Source of the DNA: Desulfobacterales bacterium
GTDB taxonomy: Bacteria; Desulfobacterota; Desulfobacteria; Desulfobacterales; Desulfobacteraceae
Assembly (NCBI GenBank): GCA_022361135.1
Contig: JAKSBM010000416.1
Location: forward strand, 1 to 12,442
DNA: 12,442 bases
Direction: 5' to 3'
Positions 6,424 through 12,256 of this stretch are shown here, one piece after another. A program made the translations under genes and the position numbers. The number at the start of each line of letters is the position of its first letter. Position 1 is the stretch's first letter. Under the pieces are notes generated by a model that had not been told where the DNA came from, made no database searches, and saw nothing but the letters and a program-made list of their open reading frames with translations.

Positions 6424-8037
6424 ATGAGCTTTAAAAAATTTGACTTTAACCCCAAAATCCAGGCCGGCATCGATGCCTGCGGCTATACCCGCCCGACCCC
6501 CATCCAGGATGCGGCCATCCCTCCGGTGCTGGAGGGAAGGGATGTTCTCGGACTGGCCCAGACCGGAACCGGGAAAACAGCCGCCTTTGTTCTCCCCCTG
6601 CTCCAGCGCCTCCTCAAGGGGCCCCAGAAACAATGCCGGGTTCTCATCCTTGCCCCCACCCGCGAATTGGCCTCGCAAATCCACGACAACATTGAAGCCT
6701 TGGCCCAGAAGACCAGCCTAAAGAGCGTTGCCGTATACGGAGGTGTGGGCAAACGTCCCCAGATCACCAAAATTCGCAACGGCGCAGAATTCATCGTGGC
6801 CTGTCCCGGTCGTCTCCTTGACCTGCTCAACGAAAAGGCCCTGAGCCTGGATACCATTGAAGTCCTGGTCCTGGACGAAGCCGACCAGATGTTCGACAAG
6901 GGATTTCTCCCGGACATCAAACGCATCATCGCCAAATTACCGGCCCAACGCCAGGCCATGGTTTTTTCCGCCACCATGCCCAAGGAGATCCGGAAACTCA
7001 CCCGACAGATCCTGAAAAATCCAGTCACGGCACAGATTGCCAATACCCAGTCGGTGAAGGAAATCTCCCACAGCATGATCCAGGTCCGCCAAGAGAATAA
7101 AACCGCCCTGCTCAAAAGCCTCATCCAGGATCCGGAGATGATTTCCACCATTGTATTCACCCGGACCAAGCACAAGGCCCGGAAGCTGGCCCGCCAGCTC
7201 ACCAATGCAGGGTTCAACTCCACCTGCCTCCAGGGGAACCTCTCCCAACAAAAACGGCAAAAGGCCCTGGACGGATTCAAGGACGGCACCTTTTCCATCC
7301 TGGTGGCCACGGACATTGCCGCCCGGGGAATTGATGTGTCAGGCATTTCCCACGTGGTTAACTATGACGTGCCCGATACGGCGGAAGCCTATATCCACCG
7401 CACCGGACGGACCGGCCGAGCCAGCCGCACGGGTAAAGCCCTGAGTTTTGTCACGGACAAGGATTCCAAAATCATCCGCCTCATCGAACGAAACATGGGG
7501 CAGAAACTCCAGAAAACCGATGCCCCGGATTTTCCCTCGACCTCCCCCGCCCCCCGGATCCCGGAAGGGGACGCACCCAAGGAATCCCCGGCCCGGGAAG
7601 AAACCGAGGAGAGAACCCAGGAGAAAAAGGCCAGACCCAGCCGGAGACGCCGTCCCCGCCGCCCCGCAAGAAGACGGGGACGGGCCAATACCGCCTCCCA
7701 GGCCAAGGAACCGACCAAGAAACAGGCCAAGGCCAAATCCCCCCAGGGCGCATCCACCAAGGCCACGGCCAAAAAGCAAGCCGGTAAAGCTGCCCCTCCC
7801 AAGCCAAAATCCAAGGCCGGGGAAGTGAAAAACCAGGGAAAAAAGAGCCAGCCCTCCAGGAAAAAAACAACGGGCAAAGCCGCCGCCCCGGCCAAAGCAG
7901 ATGCCGGCCCGGCCAAGTCCGGTGCAGAAAAGGGCAAAAAAACCCAAAACCCCAAGGGCCAGAAAGCCAAACCCAAGGGGCGTGCCCGGGATGCCTGCCC
8001 CATGCCCCTGGCCATACTGGGACACAAACCCAAATAA
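6424..8037 (+). CDS. rhlE: DEAD-box ATP-dependent RNA helicase, RhlE type, with long basic tail
   Basis: A 537-aa cytoplasmic RNA helicase, likely acting in ribosome assembly, RNA decay or cold adaptation as its relatives do. All core motifs are present in order: the Q motif (GYTRPTPIQ, 20-28), motif I AQTGTGKT (45-52), PTREL, PGR, motif II DEAD (151-154), motif III SAT (182-184), the C-terminal TDIAARGID, and motif VI HRTGRTGR (325-332). The RecA-like core ends near 360. The remaining about 170 residues are low-complexity, rich in Lys, Ala, Pro and Arg with RRRRPRRPARRRG, typical of an RNA-binding tail but long. ATG 6424 follows AAGGAG with 5-nt spacing. The gene has a structured upstream leader with inverted repeats, suggesting post-transcriptional control, and precedes the thioesterase gene by 63 bp. 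Confidence 0.95.
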   Translation: MSFKKFDFNPKIQAGIDACGYTRPTPIQDAAIPPVLEGRDVLGLAQTGTGKTAAFVLPLLQRLLKGPQKQCRVLILAPTRELASQIHDNIEALAQKTSLKSVAVYGGVGKRPQITKIRNGAEFIVACPGRLLDLLNEKALSLDTIEVLVLDEADQMFDKGFLPDIKRIIAKLPAQRQAMVFSATMPKEIRKLTRQILKNPVTAQIANTQSVKEISHSMIQVRQENKTALLKSLIQDPEMISTIVFTRTKHKARKLARQLTNAGFNSTCLQGNLSQQKRQKALDGFKDGTFSILVATDIAARGIDVSGISHVVNYDVPDTAEAYIHRTGRTGRASRTGKALSFVTDKDSKIIRLIERNMGQKLQKTDAPDFPSTSPAPRIPEGDAPKESPAREETEERTQEKKARPSRRRRPRRPARRRGRANTASQAKEPTKKQAKAKSPQGASTKATAKKQAGKAAPPKPKSKAGEVKNQGKKSQPSRKKTTGKAAAPAKADAGPAKSGAEKGKKTQNPKGQKAKPKGRARDACPMPLAILGHKPK

Positions 8038-8100
8038 CGAATGCCGCCCTGGACCCGTGGATAAAATTAAACCCCAGCACATTGGAATGGATAGCCCCGC

Positions 8101-8985
8101 ATGACCATCTGTGATCAGGGCCTTGCCCTTAAAAATTTGATTCGACTTCTGCGACTGGAACAGACCCAAGAAAACCATTTCATCGGCCAAAGCCAGGACC
8201 TGGGATTCGGCAATGTATTTGGCGGCCAGGTTTTAGGCCAGGCGCTTTCCGCCGCCACCCAGACCGCCGGCATGGCCCTGGGGGTCCACAGCCTCCATGC
8301 CTATTTCCTCCGGGCCGGTAACCCGGCCAAGCCCATCCACTACCGGGTGGAACGCATCCGGGACGGCAAAAGCTTTGCCACCCGGAGAATCGTGGCCGCA
8401 CAGGATGGGGAGGAAATCCTATTCATGTCCTGCTCCTTTCAACGGGAAGAAGCCGGATTTACCCACCAAGACCCCATGCCGGAAAACATCCCCGGTCCCG
8501 GGGGCATTGAATCGGAAACCGACATCATCCAACGCCTGGCACAACACATCCCCTCCCCGGCCCGGGAAAAGCTGCTCACGGCCAAACCCATTGACATCCG
8601 ACCGGTGAACCCCACGGATCACTTGAACCCCCAGCCCGGCCCCCCGGAAAAATATATCTGGTTCAAGGCGGCATCCCCCCTGCCCAAGGATGAAAACCTG
8701 CACAAGGCCCTTTTGGCCTATGCCTCGGATTTCAACCTGGTGGACACAGCCCTGTGCCCCCATGCCAAAAGTTTCTGGTCGCCGGACATGCAAGTGGCCA
8801 GCCTGGACCATTCCATCTGGTTCCACCGGGAATTTTCCATGGACGATTGGCTCCTTTACATATTGAGAAGCCCCACGGCCTCGGGGGCACGGGGGTTGAA
8901 CATCGGCGCCATCTACACCCGGGACGGGGTACGGGTAGCCTCGGTGGCCCAGGAAGGGCTCATCCGTCACCGCCCACGGCCCTGA
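8101..8985 (+). CDS. tesB: Acyl-CoA thioesterase II
   Basis: A 294-aa double-hotdog thioesterase that hydrolyses acyl-CoA to free acid and CoA in the cytoplasm. The first hotdog begins FGNVFGGQVLGQAL, followed by SLHAYFLRAGNPAKPIHYRV. The catalytic triad of the family is visible: D210 (YASDFNL), S234 (ASLDHS, where E. coli has Thr) and Q284 (VAQEGLIR). WFHREF and the GARGLNIGAIYTRDG segment are also typical. The length matches E. coli TesB (286 aa). The start ATG 8101 has only a weak purine stretch (GGAATGGA, 8083-8090) upstream, so translation may be modest or coupled to the helicase 63 bp before it. Together with the FadL-type protein further on, it fits fatty-acid handling. Confidence 0.95.
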   Translation: MTICDQGLALKNLIRLLRLEQTQENHFIGQSQDLGFGNVFGGQVLGQALSAATQTAGMALGVHSLHAYFLRAGNPAKPIHYRVERIRDGKSFATRRIVAAQDGEEILFMSCSFQREEAGFTHQDPMPENIPGPGGIESETDIIQRLAQHIPSPAREKLLTAKPIDIRPVNPTDHLNPQPGPPEKYIWFKAASPLPKDENLHKALLAYASDFNLVDTALCPHAKSFWSPDMQVASLDHSIWFHREFSMDDWLLYILRSPTASGARGLNIGAIYTRDGVRVASVAQEGLIRHRPRP

Positions 8986-9085
8986 TGGGGTGGAGTCACA
9001 GCCCCTTGGGAGAACTTTTCTCCTCTGCTGCTTCCATATTTCCATGGGATGCTGGGGTCCCAATGGACAGCTGAAGTTGCCAATC

Positions 9086-9104
9086 TTCCGGGATACCCCC
9101 GGAA
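9086..9104. repeat. Inverted repeat TTCCGGG / CCCGGAA
   Basis: A perfect 7-bp stem (9086-9092 with 9098-9104) has the loop ATACC. It is followed on the plus strand by a run of A, not T, which argues against a terminator for tesB. Confidence 0.4.
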
Positions 9105-9205
9105 AAAATGAGGTCCCACCCTGGGAATTTTCCCCATCAGCTTTTGTTCTTTTACCCTTTCAAAGGCTGAATTTTAAAAAAATCCATGTTCAGTTCCAAT
9201 TTTTC

Positions 9206-9229
9206 CCCACAAAGATACGACGATGTGGG
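9206..9229. repeat. Inverted repeat CCCACA / TGTGGG
   Basis: A 6-bp perfect stem with a 12-nt loop is followed by ACCATTTTTCC. It could be a weak plus-strand terminator for the tesB transcript, but the spacing to the T run is poor. Confidence 0.3.
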
Positions 9230-9301
9230 ACCATTTTTCCAATTTGACCCACCAGTCTGAACACCATTCACCATCTCTTGATTTTCAACCACTTACGCCA
9301 T

Positions 9302-9321
9302 TTATGAACCTCCATTCATAA
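9302..9321. repeat. Palindrome TTATGAA-N6-TTCATAA
   Basis: A perfect 7-bp inverted repeat (9302-9308 with 9315-9321), followed by CGCTTTTTTA. It may be an operator for a dimeric regulator, or a weak AT-rich terminator because of the T run 3 nt later. Confidence 0.45.
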
Positions 9322-9365
9322 CGCTTTTTTACATTTCACCCCCGCCTACATACTAAAAATTACAT

Positions 9366-9385
9366 TTATCAACATATTATCCACA
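9366..9385 (+). promoter_or_regulatory. Two tandem DnaA-box-like 9-mers
   Basis: TTATCCACA (9377-9385) is a perfect match to the consensus DnaA box. TTATCAACA (9366-9374) differs from it by one base, lies in the same orientation and starts 11 bp earlier, placing both on nearly the same helical face. They sit in AT-rich non-coding DNA. No dnaA, dnaN, rpmH or other typical origin neighbour is in the window, so an origin role is unproven. Confidence 0.45.
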
Positions 9386-9411
9386 GATTTTCACACCACT
9401 TTTGAATATTT

Positions 9412-9449
9412 ACCAATTGTTAATGAAACAATTTGGTTCCCGGTATGAT
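9412..9449 (+). promoter_or_regulatory. Operator-like inverted repeat and -10 region of the outer-membrane protein gene
   Basis: ACCAATTGTT (9412-9421) is mirrored by AACAATTTGGT (9427-9437), with one extra T and a 5-nt spacer. It overlaps the position of a -35 for TATGAT (9444-9449), where no good -35 hexamer exists. This arrangement suggests a regulator-dependent promoter. The resulting leader would be about 138 nt. Confidence 0.35.
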
Positions 9450-9594
9450 CGGAAAGGCCCCCTGTGGGCAAAGGCTTATCTTCAGACTAAACGCCGTTCA
9501 AGCCGACTACCGAGAATCCCCAAACCAGACCCGGGTTAAGTTGCGCTGTGTAAGCTGTAGCTGGATTTCTTTTAATCAAAGGGAGGAAGAAAAG

Positions 9595-10863
9595 ATGAAA
9601 AAAGGGTTGATTACGTTATTGTGCCTTGTGTGCCTTCTAATCACCATGGGCCAGGCCGTGGCCGGTGGTGTGGACAACAAACAAAACTTCAGTGCGGCCT
9701 ACGTTGGATCAACCAGCCGGAACGCTGCCACCGAGGGCGCAGACATTGCTGCCTACAACCCGGCCGGCATCATGCAGATGAAAAACGGCACCTACCTGGA
9801 AATTGATGCCCAGGCCCTGACCCTGGATTACGACCACCACATTGATGGGAAGGATTACGGCATCTCTGAGCTGGCCAAACTCCCCACCACATTTGCCGTT
9901 CATAAAATGGACAAATGGGCGGTTTACGGTACCTTCACCGTCAACGGCGGCGGCGGTTCCGTGGAATATAAAGAAGGCAACAACATTACCAAGGGGATTG
10001 GTCAGGCTGCCTTTCTAGGCGGTTTTGCACCCGCCCTACCTGGCGGTGGAACCTTCACCGATGAGTATGCCTTTAGCGAATGCTATGACTATACCTTTAC
10101 CACAGGGGCTTCCTACGCCCTATCCGACGCCCTTTCCGTAAGTGCCGGCCTCAGATATGTCATCACCGACAAGGAAGTGGATATCCAGGGGACCTACAGC
10201 GGCCAGAAGATCATCGGGAAATACGAACAGGATGCCCAGGGATGGGGTGGGGTCATCAACCTGAACTACCGGATTTCCGACACCCTGAACTTTGCCGCCA
10301 AATACGAAACCATCGTAAAGCTCGACTGGTATACTGAAATTGACAATGCGTCGACTGCAATCGGAAGGGGAATCCTTAAAGCCAACGGCCGGGAACACGG
10401 CAAGGAATACGCCCGGGATCTGCCCGCCGTATTTGCCACTGGCCTGGAATGGCAGGTCATGGAACAACTGACCCTCTGCCCCTCCTTTACCTACTATTTT
10501 GAAAAGGATGCAGACTGGGACACCCAGAATGAGAAAACGGACAAAAACTCCTACGACATTGCCCTGGCCGTGCGCTACAAGGTGAACGATGCCTGGACCG
10601 CAACGGCCGGTTACATGTACACCGATGTGGGAATCAAGCCCGAAGATTACGGCATCATTGAAAAGATGAGCCCGCCCTTGGATTGCCATACGGTCAGCCT
10701 TGGGGCCGCCTATAAGATGAATGAAAAATGGAGATTCACTTCGGGCATCATGGGCTCCTTCTATGTATCCGACTCCACGAAAGCACTTCCCCCGAACCCT
10801 GAAACCAAATACGAAAAAGAGGTGATCACCTACGCCATCGGCGTTCAATACACCTTCTTTTAA
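9595..10863 (+). CDS. OmpP1/FadL-type outer-membrane protein
   Basis: A 422-aa outer-membrane beta-barrel. Family members take up long-chain fatty acids or other hydrophobic compounds. A signal peptide is clear: MKKG, a hydrophobic core LITLLCLVCLLITMG, and a cleavage site AVA-GG after about residue 23. The mature start has the family-like AATEGADIAAYNPAGIMQM (the NPAG hatch-region motif). The rest alternates aromatic and polar strands, and the chain ends QYTFF, with the terminal Phe used by the BAM complex. The frame is open back to 9433, but ATG 9595 is chosen because GGGAGG (9581-9586) lies just upstream and the signal peptide starts there. The substrate is unknown. A bidirectional terminator follows at once. 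Confidence 0.9.
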   Translation: MKKGLITLLCLVCLLITMGQAVAGGVDNKQNFSAAYVGSTSRNAATEGADIAAYNPAGIMQMKNGTYLEIDAQALTLDYDHHIDGKDYGISELAKLPTTFAVHKMDKWAVYGTFTVNGGGGSVEYKEGNNITKGIGQAAFLGGFAPALPGGGTFTDEYAFSECYDYTFTTGASYALSDALSVSAGLRYVITDKEVDIQGTYSGQKIIGKYEQDAQGWGGVINLNYRISDTLNFAAKYETIVKLDWYTEIDNASTAIGRGILKANGREHGKEYARDLPAVFATGLEWQVMEQLTLCPSFTYYFEKDADWDTQNEKTDKNSYDIALAVRYKVNDAWTATAGYMYTDVGIKPEDYGIIEKMSPPLDCHTVSLGAAYKMNEKWRFTSGIMGSFYVSDSTKALPPNPETKYEKEVITYAIGVQYTFF

Positions 10864-10880
10864 GCCATAGAAACACACAC

Positions 10881-10919
10881 AAAAGAGTCTGACGGAATTG
10901 TTTTCCGCCAGGCTCTTTT
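10881..10919. terminator. Bidirectional Rho-independent terminator
   Basis: A long stem, AAAAGAG.CTG.CGGAA against TTCCG.CAG.CTCTTTT with two mismatches (10881-10897 with 10903-10919), has a 5-nt loop. It is followed by CGTTTTAT rightwards and by TGTGTGTG leftwards, after the TTTT of the stem itself. It separates the outer-membrane protein gene from the convergent flavodoxin gene. Confidence 0.85.
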
Positions 10920-10944
10920 CGTTTTATAAACCCAAAGGGGGGAT

Positions 10945-11388
10945 TTAAATGGCGTTCAGCACATCCGCCACCCATTCCTTGACCTCCACATCTTCAGGAT
11001 CCCCGTCGATGCGCAGGGATTCCACCACCCGCCGGGCCCCCAATTTATCCACCTGGTTCTCAATGACATCCACGGCCCCGCAAAAATATTCAAAGGACGA
11101 ATCCCCACATCCAAACAGGGCAAATGCCTTTCCGTTTAGGGAGATGTCCCCAAACAATTCCTGGTAAAAATCTTCAAAATCCTCCTGGAGCTCGATCTCA
11201 TCCGCCCCCCATGTGGAACAGCCCAGCATGTAAATGTCATAGGCTTTATCCAACTCCGCAACGGAGGTATCCGCCACATTCATCAGGGTCACGGTATGGG
11301 AGTCGGCCTCCAATTGTTTCTGGATCAGTGTTGCCACATACTCGGTATTACCGGTTGTGGACCCGTAGATAATCAGTGCATTCCCCAT
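10945..11388 (-). CDS. Flavodoxin (short-chain, Desulfovibrio type)
   Basis: A 147-aa FMN electron carrier that can replace ferredoxin in low-potential electron transfer. The phosphate loop GSTTGNTEY (9-17), the 60s loop GCSTWGAD with W60 and the 90s loop GCGDSSFEYFCGAVD (93-107) are near copies of the Desulfovibrio vulgaris protein, and SLRIDGDPED near the C-terminus also matches. The length fits short-chain flavodoxins (about 148 aa). Position 99, where the D. vulgaris protein has the FMN-stacking Tyr98, is Phe. D62 of D. vulgaris is Ala here. Both changes may alter FMN potentials. ATG 11388 has AAGGAGG just upstream. It has its own sigma-70 promoter and shares a terminator with the outer-membrane protein gene. 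Confidence 0.96.
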   Translation of the reverse strand: MGNALIIYGSTTGNTEYVATLIQKQLEADSHTVTLMNVADTSVAELDKAYDIYMLGCSTWGADEIELQEDFEDFYQELFGDISLNGKAFALFGCGDSSFEYFCGAVDVIENQVDKLGARRVVESLRIDGDPEDVEVKEWVADVLNAI

Positions 11389-11444
11389 GGCACCTCCTTT
11401 ATCTTTTTATGTCTGTTCTGGATCTTAAACCATTGAAATCCCAT

Positions 11445-11465
11445 TAAATTCAAACGATAAATTCA
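11445..11465 (-). repeat. Direct repeat at the flavodoxin start site
   Basis: TGAATTTA occurs twice on the minus strand (11458-11465 and 11445-11452) with a 13-bp period, just after the -10. It is a candidate regulator site; which protein might bind is unknown. Confidence 0.3.
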
Positions 11466-11493
11466 GGATAAAAGCGGCCCACCATTCTGTCAA
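11465..11493 (-). promoter_or_regulatory. Sigma-70 promoter of the flavodoxin gene
   Basis: On the minus strand a perfect TTGACA (11488-11493) is followed after exactly 17 bp by TATCCT (11465-11470). The transcript would start near 11458 with a leader of about 70 nt. Confidence 0.65.
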
Positions 11494-11522
11494 CGCCTAA
11501 GGGGATATTCAAATGATTCCCC

Positions 11523-11620
11523 AAAAAACAAAAGGCTGCCGGATGGTGGTTCCGGCAGCCTTTTGATGATCTCAAGGAGGTTACAACAGCCAATATGCAT
11601 GGGATTTATTTTGGCGTTAT
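11523..11620 (-). ncRNA. Candidate small RNA with exposed CCUCCUU, about 98 nt
   Basis: A minus-strand promoter, TTGACA (11650-11655) with a 17-bp spacer and TAAGGT (11627-11632), would start a transcript near 11620 that ends at the strong terminator 11529-11565 plus its U run. No ORF is needed between them. The RNA carries CCUCCUU (11574-11580), the same as the 16S rRNA anti-Shine-Dalgarno core, in a stretch with no obvious strong pairing. The promoter and terminator are seen; existence of the RNA is inferred. Alternatively this is simply the 3' region of the 11703-12050 transcript. Confidence 0.35.
11529..11565. terminator. Strong Rho-independent terminator, 15-bp perfect stem
   Basis: CAAAAGGCTGCCGGA (11529-11543) pairs perfectly with TCCGGCAGCCTTTTG (11551-11565) around a 7-nt loop. 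Leftwards the stem is followed by six T, ideal for ending minus-strand transcripts from the right: the small membrane protein gene or the candidate small RNA. Rightwards the T tract is only the TTTT inside the stem. Confidence 0.88.
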
Positions 11621-11702
11621 GGATGTACCTTATCGCCTCTCTTTTTAGCTGTCAAGAAAAAAGTTTGCTTTAAATAACTTTATCCATATTTTTAACTTTT
11701 TC

Positions 11703-12050
11703 CTATCCCGATAGGATCTGCATTGCCCCGATGCCAGCCAGCCAAAACAGGCCCAGGGTCAGGGCAACGAAAATAAGATTCCCCAATTTTAACAGGGGAT
11801 GGGTTTTCCGATCTTCCAGGATTCGGGCCATGCTCCGCTGGTCGTCTCCCCCCACCAGGACGAAATAAATCCGGGTAAATCCCAGGGGGATGCTTACCCG
11901 GAGGTCCAAGGGATGGGTGCCCCACCCCGTTTTCCGCCTCTCTTCGCTGATGGCCCGGGTTAATTCTTCAAGTTCCATCTCATCCATGGCAGCCTTCATG
12001 TCTGCCACAGCCTCTTTCACCTTTTCACGATCAAACACGTGCTCGGTCAT
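11703..12050 (-). CDS. Small membrane-anchored protein of unknown function
   Basis: A 115-aa protein I do not recognise. The first 45 residues are highly charged and helical (REKVKEAVADMKAAMDEMELEELTRAISEERRK), possibly a coiled coil. A middle segment, HPLDLRVSIPLGFTRIYFVLVGGDDQRS, looks like beta structure. After HPLLKLGN a single hydrophobic stretch (about 91-112, LIFVALTLGLFWLAGIGAMQIL) should be a transmembrane helix, with the charged part probably cytoplasmic. There is no signal peptide. ATG 12050 follows AGAGGGA. The gene is monocistronic by its surroundings: a candidate promoter upstream and the strong terminator 138 bp downstream. The charged/hydrophobic layout and codon use make it convincing as a real gene. 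Confidence 0.82.
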   Translation of the reverse strand: MTEHVFDREKVKEAVADMKAAMDEMELEELTRAISEERRKTGWGTHPLDLRVSIPLGFTRIYFVLVGGDDQRSMARILEDRKTHPLLKLGNLIFVALTLGLFWLAGIGAMQILSG

Positions 12051-12083
12051 GGATCCCTCTTTTTTTTATTCAGTAACTTCAAT

Positions 12084-12113
12084 AGATTAGGACCAAGACA
12101 ATTTCTTTGTCAA
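12084..12113 (-). promoter_or_regulatory. Candidate promoter of the small membrane protein gene
   Basis: On the minus strand a perfect TTGACA (12108-12113) is followed after 18 bp by TAATCT (12084-12089). A short inverted repeat, GACAA (12097-12101) with TTGTC (12107-12111), overlaps the -35 and could be an operator. Confidence 0.45.
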
Positions 12114-12198
12114 GAAAAGGATCACACCGACCTATCCGAAAGGGAGCCCATCACACCAGACTCCCAAGGCAACACGGATGAAATACACCCGGTGGGCT

Positions 12199-12234
12199 GG
12201 GTCACGGGCAAAGGGGAACCCCGCTGCCCGACCC
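12199..12234. repeat. Long GC-rich hairpin downstream of the PEP-CTERM gene
   Basis: GGGT/ACCC (12199-12202 with 12231-12234), CGGGCA/TGCCCG (12205-12210 with 12225-12230) and an inner GGGG/CCCC (12213-12216 with 12219-12222) stack into one interrupted stem. It lies 23 bp past the stop of the right-edge gene and may mark its mRNA 3' end, although no T run follows leftwards. The rest of 12051-12256 holds only the promoter noted above. Confidence 0.45.
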
Positions 12235-12256
12235 CCCTGTTAAAGTTTAGTCAATT

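Larger units (their letters stand above)
8986..9594. other. 609-bp gene-free, AT-rich regulatory region
   Basis: No convincing coding frame is present. It contains a GGAGAA/TTCTCC hairpin at 9009-9023, inverted repeats at 9086-9104, 9206-9229, 9302-9321 and 9412-9437, two DnaA-box-like 9-mers at 9366-9385, and a -10-like TATGAT at 9444-9449. The strongly AT-rich portion is about 9250-9440. None of the hairpins has the T run of a clear terminator for tesB. Confidence 0.6.

Noticed and set aside
7339..8190. 283-aa Gly/Phe/Leu-rich minus-strand ORF over the helicase tail
   Set aside because: It is the antisense of the Lys/Ala/Pro low-complexity tail and crosses into the thioesterase gene; no ribosome site or family features.
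8990..9247. 85-aa plus-strand ORF after tesB
   Set aside because: No ribosome site, irregular composition, and it spans several inverted repeats; most likely non-coding.
9433..9594. N-terminal extension of the outer-membrane protein back to 9433
   Set aside because: It would bury the signal peptide 54 residues into the protein; ATG 9595 has the ribosome site and a perfect signal sequence.
11595..11648. 17-codon ORF 14 nt after a perfect AAGGAGG on the plus strand
   Set aside because: Spacing is too long for efficient initiation, the peptide has no features, and no plus-strand promoter is visible. The same bases are better read as CCUCCUU of a minus-strand RNA.
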